Of a DNA stretch of 42,172 nucleotides, positions 1 to 8,408 are shown piece by piece (the first letter of the stretch is position 1; every line of letters starts with the position of its first letter). The notes beneath the pieces were generated by a model, which did no database searches, was not told the DNA's origin, and saw only the letters and a list, made by a program, of their open reading frames with translations. This DNA comes from an uncultured Lachnospiraceae bacterium (GTDB lineage: Bacteria > Bacillota > Clostridia > Lachnospirales > Lachnospiraceae). Location of the stretch: assembly GCA_910585895.1 (NCBI GenBank), contig CAJUHY010000016.1, positions 1-42,172 on the forward strand, given 5' to 3'. The position numbers and the translations under genes were made by a program.

Positions 1-1
1 G

Positions 2-436
2 CCGGTACTCTCTTTAAAGAGTACGATTGTCTTTCTCAAAGACTTGGAGGCAGGGCGGACCATCAGTTATGGGGCGACTTATCAGACGGAAAGAAAACAG
101 CGGATTGCAACCATACCAGTCGGCTATGGGGATGGTTATCCGAGAAGTCTTTCCGGCAAAGGCTATGTATTGATTCATGGAAAACGCGCCCCCATCTGCG
201 GAAGAATCTGCATGGACCAATTTATGGTGGATGTTTCTCACATTCCTGAGGCAAAGGAAGGGGATATGGTTGTCCTGGTGGGGAGGGACGGTGAAGAGGC
301 GATTACCATGGAGGAGATAGGGGAGCTTTCCGGCAGGTTTAATTATGAATTTGCCTGTGATTTGGGCAAACGAATACCGCGCGTCTATGTGAAAAACCAA
401 AAAATCACAGAGACGAAAGATTATTTTGGGGAGTAA
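2..436 (+). CDS. alr: Alanine racemase, C-terminal part (5' end outside window)
   Basis: PLP-dependent racemase that makes D-alanine for peptidoglycan in the cytoplasm. Only the last 144 codons are present; the frame is open to the left edge, so the gene starts upstream of the window. The visible part is the C-terminal beta domain: residues reading TISYGATYQTER and IPVGYGDGYPR (the typical alanine racemase region with the catalytic Tyr environment in VGYGDG), then GRICMDQFMVD, a hallmark of the family that lines the active site at the dimer interface. It is followed by mazF after 171 bp, the same neighbourhood as in Bacillus and many Clostridia. Family assignment is secure; length and start cannot be judged. 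Confidence 0.96.
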   Translation, partial: PVLSLKSTIVFLKDLEAGRTISYGATYQTERKQRIATIPVGYGDGYPRSLSGKGYVLIHGKRAPICGRICMDQFMVDVSHIPEAKEGDMVVLVGRDGEEAITMEEIGELSGRFNYEFACDLGKRIPRVYVKNQKITETKDYFGE

Positions 437-484
437 ATCTGAATACACTTTGAGTTTCTCCATTTTTTATAATAACTGATATTT

Positions 485-517
485 TAGTGCCAAAAGGTCT
501 TGCTGCCTTTGGCACTA
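485..517 (+). terminator. Hairpin after alr
   Basis: A stem of about 12 bp: TAGTGCCAAAAGG (485-497) against CCTTTGGCACTA (506-517), with an 8-nt loop and one bulged A. The 3' side is A/T-rich but has no clean U run, so it may be a weak terminator, an RNA-stabilising hairpin or a processing site between alr and mazF. Confidence 0.5.
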
Positions 518-607
518 TAAATTACAAAATGGGGAAATTCAAAGAATACACACGAAAAAATTGGGAATAATAGGAAACAGCCTATAAAGTTTTGGAGTGT
601 GAGAAAA

Positions 608-955
608 GTGATTATCCATAGAGGAGATATTTATTATGCAGACCTACGCCCGGTGGTGGGCTCAGAGCAGGGCGGTATCCGTCCGGTTCTGATTATACAA
701 AATGATGTCGGCAACCGGCACAGCCCCACAGTAATCTGTGCAGCCATCACATCAAAGATGAATAAAGCTAAGCTTCCCACCCATGTGGAACTGGAAGCCG
801 GAAAATATGATTTGGTGAAAGATTCTGTTGTGCTGCTGGAACAGCTGCGGACGATTGATAAACAGAGATTAAAGGACAAAGTATGCCGCCTTGACAGCGA
901 AGTTTTAAAAAAAGTCGACAGAGCGCTTGAAATCAGTCTGGAATTGTATACATAA
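608..955 (+). CDS. mazF: mRNA interferase toxin, MazF/EndoA (PemK) family
   Basis: Sequence-specific single-strand endoribonuclease of the MazF/NdoA family, expected to cleave mRNA under stress. The 115-residue product has the family signature throughout: N-terminal RGDIYYADLRPVVGSEQGG, then GIRPVLIIQND with the conserved Arg, and CAAITSK with the conserved Thr, the two residues expected in catalysis. The start chosen is GTG at 608 because GGAG at 594-597 sits 10 nt upstream; an in-frame GTG at 599 lies only 1 nt after that site. The gene lies between alr and a CBS-domain membrane protein. In Bacillus an antitoxin gene (ndoAI/mazE) precedes the toxin; no open frame long enough for one is visible in the 171 bp upstream. 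Confidence 0.93.
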   Translation: MIIHRGDIYYADLRPVVGSEQGGIRPVLIIQNDVGNRHSPTVICAAITSKMNKAKLPTHVELEAGKYDLVKDSVVLLEQLRTIDKQRLKDKVCRLDSEVLKKVDRALEISLELYT

Positions 956-1043
956 ATCTTGACTAATATACGGCAAAATGGTATATTTCAAGTGTTTGCT
1001 GGAATCGGCAGAAGAGTACAGAGAGAAAAAGGAGTTCAAAAGT

Positions 1044-2396
1044 ATGGATGATGGCGCGAGTCCTGCCATAGGGATAGTGGTATTTTTGGTGTTGACGATT
1101 GTAAATGGACTGTTGTATGGTTTTCTCACGGCTTTGGAAGAAACCGGTGAGAGCCAGATACAGAAGAGAGCTGAGGAAGGGAACAAACATGCTTCCTGGC
1201 TGCTAACGGTGAAGGATGACCCTTATAGGGTCAGACATGCGATACAGATTATGACGGCATTTGTCAGCAGTATATTTGGAATTTACCTGATACGTCTGCT
1301 GGGGAACGCTTTGGTTATAAGTTTTCTGGAAAAAGGGTCGGCAGTTTCCCTGAGGATTCTGTGTTATGCCATTGCTGCCGTGCTGGGTATATTTCTTTTT
1401 GCCGTGTTGGGTCTTATTGCTCCGCAGAAAATTGCGGCAAGGAAATCAGAAAAATGGTTGTTTGCCGTGGTTGGCATTATCCGCACAATGGTCTTTGCCA
1501 TAAAACCGTATACTGTTCTTGCAGAGGCAGTGTCAAATCTTGCCGTGCGTGTTGCAGGGGTAGACCCCAATGCCAGCTTTGATGATGTGACTGAGGAGGA
1601 GATTATCTCCATGGTCAATGAGGGACATGAGAAAGGGGTGCTGCAGGAAAGTGAAGCGGAGATGATTCACAATATTTTTGAGTTTGACGATAAGGAAGCC
1701 AAGGATATTATGACACATCGCAAAAATGTTGCGGCAATCGATGGGAACATGCAGCTTAGCGAGGTGCTGGAGTTTGTCTTAAATGGAAATAATTCGCGGT
1801 TTCCGGTATATCGTGAAGATATCGACAACATCATAGGCATTATACATATGAAAGATGTGATGATTGAGAGCCGCAAGGGGGAATACCTCAATTGGAGGGT
1901 GCAGGATATCCCTAATCTTGTGCGGGAGGCTATGTTCATCCCAGAGACAAGGAACATCAATGATTTATTTAAGATGATGCAGTCCCAGAAAAATCATATG
2001 GTTATTGTAGTGGACGAATACGGTCAGACAGCCGGAATCGTAGCAATGGAAGATATTTTGGAAGAAATTGTGGGCAATATCTTTGATGAGTATGATGAGG
2101 AGGAGACAGTGATTGTCCATCAAGAGGACGGAAGCTATCTTATGAGCGGCATGGCGTCTTTTGACGAAGTGTGCGGGCTTCTGCAGATATCTATTGAAGA
2201 ACAGGACTTTGAAACCTTAAATGGATTTCTTATATTCCTCATCGGTAAGATTCCTGCGGACCATGAGCGGTTCCAGCTGGAATATCAGGGCTGGAATTTC
2301 CAGGTGTCAGCGGTAAGGGATAAGATGATTCATACCGTAAAGGTAGCGAAAATTTCAGAGCAAGGAAATGAGATTGAAAACGATAACTGCCAGTAA
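1044..2396 (+). CDS. CNNM/CorC-HlyC family CBS-domain membrane protein
   Basis: Predicted integral membrane protein of the CNNM/CorC (TlyC, 'hemolysin-like') family, linked in other bacteria to Mg2+ or Co2+ export or homeostasis. The 450 residues show a DUF21-type membrane region with hydrophobic segments at about 8-27, 75-105 and 110-140, a linker, a CBS pair at about 200-325 (IMTHRKNVAAI, NNSRFPVYRE, IIGIIHMKDV, MVIVVDEYGQTAGIVAMEDILEEIVG broken here only by length limits in the family description), and a C-terminal CorC_HlyC domain (about 350-435). ATG 1044 is chosen over ATG 978 because AAAAAGGAG (1026-1034) is 9 nt upstream, whereas 978 has no ribosome binding site. It follows mazF by 88 bp and precedes yebC by 47 bp. 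Confidence 0.9.
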   Translation: MDDGASPAIGIVVFLVLTIVNGLLYGFLTALEETGESQIQKRAEEGNKHASWLLTVKDDPYRVRHAIQIMTAFVSSIFGIYLIRLLGNALVISFLEKGSAVSLRILCYAIAAVLGIFLFAVLGLIAPQKIAARKSEKWLFAVVGIIRTMVFAIKPYTVLAEAVSNLAVRVAGVDPNASFDDVTEEEIISMVNEGHEKGVLQESEAEMIHNIFEFDDKEAKDIMTHRKNVAAIDGNMQLSEVLEFVLNGNNSRFPVYREDIDNIIGIIHMKDVMIESRKGEYLNWRVQDIPNLVREAMFIPETRNINDLFKMMQSQKNHMVIVVDEYGQTAGIVAMEDILEEIVGNIFDEYDEEETVIVHQEDGSYLMSGMASFDEVCGLLQISIEEQDFETLNGFLIFLIGKIPADHERFQLEYQGWNFQVSAVRDKMIHTVKVAKISEQGNEIENDNCQ

Positions 2397-2443
2397 GCAA
2401 ACGGCAGGGAAGGATGAAACAGGAAGAGAAAAGAGGAGAACAA

Positions 2444-3172
2444 ATGTCAGGACATTCTAAATTTGCAAATATTAAACATAAAAAAGAGAAAAACGATGCG
2501 GCGAAGGGTAAGATTTTTACAATCATTGGAAGGGAAATTGCCGTTGCCGTGAAAGAGGGCGGTCCGGACCCAGCTAATAACAGCAGGCTGCGTGATGTGA
2601 TTGCCAAGGCAAAGGCCAATAATATGCCCAATGATACAATCGACCGCGGTATCAAGAAAGCCGCCGGGGATGCCAGTTCTGTAAATTATGAGTTTGTATC
2701 TTATGAGGGGTATGGTCCCAATGGAACGGCAATCATTGTTGATGCGCTGACAGATAATAAGAACCGGACGGCTGCCAATGTGCGCAGTGCGTTTACCAAG
2801 GGATACGGAAATGTGGGGACTCCGGGCTGTGTGTCTTATATGTTTGACAAGAAAGGTCAGATAATCATTGACAAAGAAGAGTGCGGGATGGATGCGGATG
2901 ATTTAATGATGACTGCGCTTGATGCGGGAGCAGAAGACTTCAGCGAGGAAGAAGACAGCTACGAGGTGATTACCGCTCCGGATGATTTCAGCGCTGTCCG
3001 TGAGAAGTTGGAGGAGGCAGGCATTACCATGGTATCTGCAGAGGTAACGATGATTCCCCAGACCTGGGTAGAACTGACGGATGAGACTGCTATCAAGAAC
3101 CTGCAGAAAACACTGGATCTTTTAGACGAAGATGACGATGTGCAGGCGGTATACCATAATTGGGATGAATAA
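2444..3172 (+). CDS. yebC: YebC/PmpR family regulatory protein
   Basis: Member of the widespread YebC/PmpR/TACO1 family: DNA-binding regulators in some bacteria, and recently implicated in helping ribosomes through difficult proline stretches. The product is 242 residues, the usual family length, beginning with the canonical MSGHSKFANIKHKK and continuing with FTIIGREIAVAVKEGG, NNMPNDTIDRGIKKA and the NVRSAFTKGYGNVG segment. ATG 2444 is chosen rather than ATG 2414 because the conserved MSGHSK start and the AGAGGAGAA site (2432-2440) fit it. It closes the first gene cluster, with a strong terminator downstream. Function in this organism is inferred from the family only. Confidence 0.96.
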   Translation: MSGHSKFANIKHKKEKNDAAKGKIFTIIGREIAVAVKEGGPDPANNSRLRDVIAKAKANNMPNDTIDRGIKKAAGDASSVNYEFVSYEGYGPNGTAIIVDALTDNKNRTAANVRSAFTKGYGNVGTPGCVSYMFDKKGQIIIDKEECGMDADDLMMTALDAGAEDFSEEEDSYEVITAPDDFSAVREKLEEAGITMVSAEVTMIPQTWVELTDETAIKNLQKTLDLLDEDDDVQAVYHNWDE

Positions 3173-3193
3173 AGGCAATCTTTATGCCATTGT

Positions 3194-3246
3194 CGGGGCT
3201 GTCGCATTAATTTACAGGTATATATTAGTGCGACAGTCCCGCTTTT
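3194..3246 (+). terminator. Rho-independent terminator after yebC
   Basis: Long stem: 3194-3211 (CGGGGCTGTCGCATTAAT) against 3224-3241 (ATTAGTGCGACAGTCCCG), 18 bp with two G-U pairs, 12-nt loop, then CTTTT. It separates yebC from the glycoside hydrolase cluster. Confidence 0.85.
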
Positions 3247-3315
3247 GGCAAGGAATGATTTATCTATGAACAGTAACGTTATACAAAATACTATTCTTAA
3301 ATTCTCAAATTTCTG

Positions 3316-3345
3316 TTGATTTCTTACTAGTTTTCAGTTTATAAT
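3316..3345 (+). promoter_or_regulatory. Sigma-A-like promoter and palindrome upstream of the GH59 gene
   Basis: TTGATT (3316-3321), an 18-nt spacer, and TATAAT (3340-3345) give a good sigma-A promoter 82 nt before the GH59 start. Just downstream of the predicted start site lies TGTGG-AAAAT-CCACA (3356-3370), a perfect 5-bp-arm palindrome that could be an operator for a substrate-responsive regulator. The operator idea is inference from position only. Confidence 0.6.
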
Positions 3346-3427
3346 TATATCAATATGTGGAAAATCCACAAAAGGTATGCAAAGGTTGGATACCAGAAAA
3401 CCATTTAAACCTGAGAGGGATGCTTTT

Positions 3428-6400
3428 ATGAGAATCAAAGGAAAGAGAATTCTAAGCCTTGCCCTGGCGGCGGTCATGACAGTCTCGTTCCCTGTGATGG
3501 ACTCGGTTCATGCACAGGAACTCAATGAGGCGGCAAAGACGGCAGTGGGAGCAAGAGCAGACAAACCGACGTTGCCAAACGGTTTTGGCAATCCGCTGGA
3601 GGATAATGGCGGCGTTACTGTGGCAGAGTTGGCAACGGCCGTGCAGATGGCAGGATTTGGCACAGCGATTGATGTGACCACGCAATGGAATGATAAGAAC
3701 AAAGGACATGCTTCAATCAACAATGCGCCGGACCTGTTTGCCAGGACAGCTTTTACGGTCCTGCTGGATGTACGGCAGGATAGTCCCACTGCCGATAATG
3801 AAGGCACAGAAGATAAGCGTGCTGCTTTGTCTATCGGTAAAGCTGAGAATAATATCCATCTGCTGACGTATTCCGGCAAACTAGGCTATGGGACTTCCGT
3901 GGCAGGAGGAGGTGCGAGCGCCAATATGACAGAACTGACAGGCGTACAGAAAGATGCCTGGAATGCTATTGCCATGACGTATGAGGAAAAAGATGGCGCA
4001 AATGGGCACGTGATTGTCTATGTCAATGGGCAGAAAGCCGGTGAGGTCGCAGATATCGGCTTTAAACTCAGTGCGATGAGCGATTTGACGGCAACGCTGG
4101 CCCGCAGCTTTAGTACAAATTACCTGCAGCAGGGGAGGTATGACAATCTTGTGATAGGCAATTCCGTGCTGGATGAAGCTACAGCAAAGGCGGAGACAGC
4201 ATATCGTAAGCAGCAGAAGGATGACGTTCCTGATTATCAGGTATCCATCAAGGGAAGCGATGTCGAAGCTGCAGCAAAGAATATCAATGGATTGACTTAC
4301 AAAGGGTTTGGTATGCTGAACGGTAACAGTACCAGCAACCTGCTCTTAGATTACAAATATGAGAATCCAGACAAATATAATGAGATGATGGAGTATTTGT
4401 TTGGCGGGGACTATCCCTTGTTTACCCATATCAAGATGGAAATGGGCAATGACGGCAATAACTCCACCGGGGCAGAGGCATGTACAATGCGTTATGAAAC
4501 TGAAGATGCAGATGCCTCACGCTCTCCTGGTTTTGTGATGGCGGCAGATGCGAAGAAAATCAATCCTAACGTTAAAGTCAGTATCCTGCGTTGGGAGATG
4601 CCCAAGTGGGTGGCGGACAAGACCTGGTCAAGCACCGGCGGCGGTTATGAAGCTGCATATAAATGGTATAAGGAGACTGTCTTTGATGCCTATGAGAAAT
4701 ATGGTTATATGGTTGATTTTATCAATCCAGACAAGAATGAGACCGGTAACCCGGATACCGCTTTTATCAAGTGGTTCTCTGACCGCGTCAAGGGAGAGAC
4801 GGAATTTCCAGCTTACATAGATGGCGAAGCGCAGACGGCGTATAAAAATATCCGTATTATTGCTTCGGATGAAAATAAAGGGCTTAAGATTGTGCCAGCC
4901 ATGCGTGAAGACAATGATTTGTATAATGCCGTTGATATCATCGGTTTCCATTACCGCACCAATGCCACGGATGATTATGTGACGATGGCAGATGTGGATG
5001 ATAAAGAAGTGTGGTATAGTGAGGGCTGCGCAACCTTTGGCTACACAGAACTGCAGGAGAATAAGAAGATTGAATACGGTGCAGATTCTATCGGCGGCTA
5101 TCAGAGTCCATTGGCATTGATGGACAGTTTCATCACTGCTTTTGCCTCCTCCCGCCGTACCCATTATATGTTCCAGCCGGCGATTGGTTCTTTCTATGAG
5201 GGAATCCAGTATGGACATAAGGAACTTCTGAGTGCGAGGGATCCCTGGAGCGGTTATATTCACTATGATCCGGCGCTTTATATGTTGGAGCACTTTGCCA
5301 AATTTGCCAAGATGGGCTGGGAGGACAGCGAACCTGCTGCCAACGATATCTGGCGGGCAATCCCAGGCGCCACCTCACCGGCTTTCGCAGGTTCCGATAA
5401 TGAACATGCAACGGCAGGAATCAATGGAAATGCGGGCTATATGACACTTGCTTCACCAGATAAGAAGAATTTCTCAGTGGTGATTGTAAATAATACCCAG
5501 AATGAGAAGTCTTTCCATATTTCTGCCCAGGATATGAATGTAACGGCGGAAAAATTGAATCTCTGGGTTACCGAGACCGACAAGTACCTGCAGGATAAAG
5601 GAGAGATTGTTAAGGAAGCGGATAGTTGGAACCTGACGGTTCCGGCATACAGCGTATCTACGGCTACTACTTTGGACACAGAGCCGGAACGTGCGCCCAA
5701 GGATGATATCCATAATGAGGACCGCGCCGTATTGGATACTGATAAGTCAGGGAAGATAAATGGCGTGACCACGGACAATGTATTGTATGCCGATGATTTT
5801 GAATATAAGGAAGAACCTGCTAATTATCTGGCAGAACGTGGAAATGAACCGCGTTATATGCTGGATGCCCATGGCGCCTGGGTGGTGGAAAACGGCAGAT
5901 TGAAGCAGGAATTGGCGGATGGCGTTGCACAGTGGAACGGCGGAGACCCCTCTACGATTGTCGGAGATTTCCGCTGGATGGATTATGCAACTTCTGTTGA
6001 TGTTGAGATTCCCGAATCATCAGCGGAGGCATGGGCGCGTCTGACAGTCAGGTCCCAGTCTGGCATGAACTGGGATAACAGTGGATATACGCTGAGCATT
6101 AGCAGGGAAGGTGAATGGCGGCTGCACCGTATCAATAAGAGAATTACTGGGGGTTCCGTTCCTAAGAATGCAGATGGCAAATATAATCTCAAAGTTGGCG
6201 CATTGGGAGATACTGTCAGCATAATTATTAATGGGCAGGTTGTATTTAGCTATCAGGATGATGTGCCGATGCTTTCTGGGCGTGTGAAACTTAGCTCTAC
6301 ATGGAGTCAGGTATATTTTGACAATCTGCTTGTAGAGACAGTAAGCAGTGGGATTCCCTATGCCTTAAGCATGATAGACGGACAGGATGATGCGGTTGCC

Positions 6401-8353
6401 TATGAAGGGAATTGGAAGATAGAAAATCCTGGCAGCGGAAGCGCTGATAACTGGTACCGCACGATGTCTGTCACCAGTGCGGCAAACGCTTCTTTCAGCT
6501 TTCCGGTTAAGGGCAGCGGATTTGCAATTCTTGGCACGAACGATGGCACGGCGAAACTGGATATCTATGTAGATGGTGTGCTAAAAGCAGAAAATACGGG
6601 AACTCATGCGGCGCCTGTCCGTGGTGAAGTTTATAGTCTGGCAGATTTGCCGGATGGTGAGCATGAGGTTAAAGTGGTTGTGAAGGCAGGAAAATTGCAG
6701 ATTGATGCTTTGTATGCTTTGTCGGCACGTTTAGGGGTAAACGGCGACGCGTTGCAGTCTGTCAAGACAGAGATTCCGTCAATACCATACGTATGTGCAG
6801 ATAAAGTGGAAAATGCAGTACAGACTTTGCCAAAACAGGTAGAGGTAGTGACTTTTGCAGGTAAGACTGTTAATAAAGATGTAGTATGGAACAGACTGGA
6901 GGCACAGTTTGATGGGACAGAGTTTGAGAAAACATACATTGTCGGAACTGTGTTGGGAGGCACAAGTGCATTGGGGCTTCCGCTGGTAGTTACTGTTCCG
7001 GTTGAAATTATGATTCCGGCAAACACGGTGTACTTTATTGACAGTGTGGAGGGGACACCGCAAAGCAATGCTACGACGGAGCCTTATGAGACTGTCAAAG
7101 CACAGGTTGGCGGGAAACTCTTAAATAAAGTCTCTGACCAGCTTAAGACGGACAGCAATTCCTGGGGTTTGGTAGATGAGGATGCCCAGACCAGGGGATA
7201 TGACGATACGACTGATATGATGGCTACCGGAATTTATGGCAAGAACAATGAAAAGGGCGAGACTTTGTCCTATGCCTTTACCTTGCCGGCAGGAAGCTAC
7301 AAGCTGCTTTCAGGGCATCAGGAATGGTGGGGGCAGAACCGCCCGATGGCAGCAAGTCTTTCTTTCGATTCCAAGATACAGACTGCTGGAACGATTAATC
7401 TTAATGGCAGCACAAATACGTTAGTAAATTCTACAAAATTTACGTTAGACAGTGAACAGCTTGTTACTTATACGCTGACGGCACAGGATAAACAGGCCCC
7501 AGTTATCAGCTGGCTTGGTGTTGTCAAAGTGGAATTCAGGGCAGCGCATGTCCATGAATATGTTAAGGCAGTGGATAACGGCGACGGCACACATTTAAAG
7601 GTATGTAAAGATGGCGATGACGTTCAAAATGAAGCGCATTCTCTTGTTTACAAGGATAGCGGGAATGGCAAACATGCTGTTACCTGTAAGGTATGCAGTT
7701 ATAACAAGACGGAAGACCACATTTACAGCAATAATGTCTGTACGCAGTGCAATGCGGTGAAAGAGACGGCAGAAGATAATAAGCCCAAAGCGCCTTCTGC
7801 CCCGGTATTATCTACTCTAACCAATGAGAGTAAGGGTGTAAAGGTAAGCTGGAAGAAGGTTTCCGATGCTTCTGGCTATAATATTTACCGCAAGGCAGGA
7901 AATGGTAAATTTCAGAAGGTTAAGACCATAGACAAAGCTGCCACGATTTCCTGGACTGACAGCGGCGTAAAGGGCAAGAACGGCACGACATATCAGTATC
8001 AAGTTAGCGCCTATAAAGGAAATTTGGAGAGCAAAGCTTCCAAGACAAAGACAATTATCCGTCTGACAGCCAATAAACTGACCGGTGTTAAGAATGTAAA
8101 AGGCAAGAAGCTGCAGGTGAAATGGTCTAAGAATAAAAAATCTGGCGGATACGAAATACAGTACTCCGTCAACAAGAAATTTAAAGGGGCAAAGGCAAAG
8201 AAAATTGCCGGAGCCAAGAAAGTTACCAAGACATTTTCCGGCTTGAAGAAAGGCAAAACGTATTATGTTCGTGTCAGATGTTATAAGACGTCTGGTAAGG
8301 CAAAATATGTTTCCTGCTGGAGTGCAGGCAAGAAAATTAAAATTAAAAAGTAA
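3428..8353 (+). CDS. Large secreted GH59 (galactocerebrosidase-like) multidomain glycosidase
   Basis: Predicted extracellular beta-galactosidase of the GH59 (galactocerebrosidase) type, 1641 residues. Order: signal peptide (about 1-30, cleavage near VHAQ), LamG-like region (50-265), GH59 barrel starting at YKGFGMLNGNSTSNLL (about 290) with MEMGNDGNN, the proton-donor position in NPDKNETGN (Glu438, at the place of the WNE motif of human GALC) and the nucleophile position in EVWYSEG (Glu532, at the place of WSSED). A GALC-type lectin-like domain follows (785-972, ending YFDNLLVET), then a galactose-binding-like domain (980-1100), a Big_4-like segment, a second carbohydrate-binding-like domain (1200-1375), Cys/His-rich repeats (1380-1445) and two Fn3 domains (1455-1641). 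No sortase motif is seen. ATG 3428 fits GAGGG at 3415-3419; ATG 3377 does not. GH59 assignment rests on remembered GALC sequence; substrate unknown. Confidence 0.85.
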   Translation: MRIKGKRILSLALAAVMTVSFPVMDSVHAQELNEAAKTAVGARADKPTLPNGFGNPLEDNGGVTVAELATAVQMAGFGTAIDVTTQWNDKNKGHASINNAPDLFARTAFTVLLDVRQDSPTADNEGTEDKRAALSIGKAENNIHLLTYSGKLGYGTSVAGGGASANMTELTGVQKDAWNAIAMTYEEKDGANGHVIVYVNGQKAGEVADIGFKLSAMSDLTATLARSFSTNYLQQGRYDNLVIGNSVLDEATAKAETAYRKQQKDDVPDYQVSIKGSDVEAAAKNINGLTYKGFGMLNGNSTSNLLLDYKYENPDKYNEMMEYLFGGDYPLFTHIKMEMGNDGNNSTGAEACTMRYETEDADASRSPGFVMAADAKKINPNVKVSILRWEMPKWVADKTWSSTGGGYEAAYKWYKETVFDAYEKYGYMVDFINPDKNETGNPDTAFIKWFSDRVKGETEFPAYIDGEAQTAYKNIRIIASDENKGLKIVPAMREDNDLYNAVDIIGFHYRTNATDDYVTMADVDDKEVWYSEGCATFGYTELQENKKIEYGADSIGGYQSPLALMDSFITAFASSRRTHYMFQPAIGSFYEGIQYGHKELLSARDPWSGYIHYDPALYMLEHFAKFAKMGWEDSEPAANDIWRAIPGATSPAFAGSDNEHATAGINGNAGYMTLASPDKKNFSVVIVNNTQNEKSFHISAQDMNVTAEKLNLWVTETDKYLQDKGEIVKEADSWNLTVPAYSVSTATTLDTEPERAPKDDIHNEDRAVLDTDKSGKINGVTTDNVLYADDFEYKEEPANYLAERGNEPRYMLDAHGAWVVENGRLKQELADGVAQWNGGDPSTIVGDFRWMDYATSVDVEIPESSAEAWARLTVRSQSGMNWDNSGYTLSISREGEWRLHRINKRITGGSVPKNADGKYNLKVGALGDTVSIIINGQVVFSYQDDVPMLSGRVKLSSTWSQVYFDNLLVETVSSGIPYALSMIDGQDDAVAYEGNWKIENPGSGSADNWYRTMSVTSAANASFSFPVKGSGFAILGTNDGTAKLDIYVDGVLKAENTGTHAAPVRGEVYSLADLPDGEHEVKVVVKAGKLQIDALYALSARLGVNGDALQSVKTEIPSIPYVCADKVENAVQTLPKQVEVVTFAGKTVNKDVVWNRLEAQFDGTEFEKTYIVGTVLGGTSALGLPLVVTVPVEIMIPANTVYFIDSVEGTPQSNATTEPYETVKAQVGGKLLNKVSDQLKTDSNSWGLVDEDAQTRGYDDTTDMMATGIYGKNNEKGETLSYAFTLPAGSYKLLSGHQEWWGQNRPMAASLSFDSKIQTAGTINLNGSTNTLVNSTKFTLDSEQLVTYTLTAQDKQAPVISWLGVVKVEFRAAHVHEYVKAVDNGDGTHLKVCKDGDDVQNEAHSLVYKDSGNGKHAVTCKVCSYNKTEDHIYSNNVCTQCNAVKETAEDNKPKAPSAPVLSTLTNESKGVKVSWKKVSDASGYNIYRKAGNGKFQKVKTIDKAATISWTDSGVKGKNGTTYQYQVSAYKGNLESKASKTKTIIRLTANKLTGVKNVKGKKLQVKWSKNKKSGGYEIQYSVNKKFKGAKAKKIAGAKKVTKTFSGLKKGKTYYVRVRCYKTSGKAKYVSCWSAGKKIKIKK

Positions 8354-8358
8354 TGGCC

Positions 8359-8386
8359 GGGAGGCTGCCCAATGGCAGCCTCCTTT
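8359..8386 (+). terminator. Intercistronic hairpin between GH59 and GH5 genes
   Basis: Perfect 10-bp stem GGAGGCTGCC (8360-8369) / GGCAGCCTCC (8374-8383) with a 4-nt loop, followed only by TTTG. Lying 22 nt before the next start codon, it may partially terminate, or protect the upstream mRNA 3' end, giving unequal expression of the two hydrolases. Confidence 0.65.
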
Positions 8387-8408
8387 GAGCGCAAAAAGGA
8401 GGTAAATT

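Noticed and set aside
978..1043. Longer start for the CorC-like protein
   Set aside because: ATG 978 has no ribosome binding site and adds a non-conserved hydrophilic leader; ATG 1044 has a strong one.
4628..5293. Minus-strand ORF of 221 codons within the GH59 core
   Set aside because: Opposite to the conserved catalytic region; no RBS or recognisable domain.
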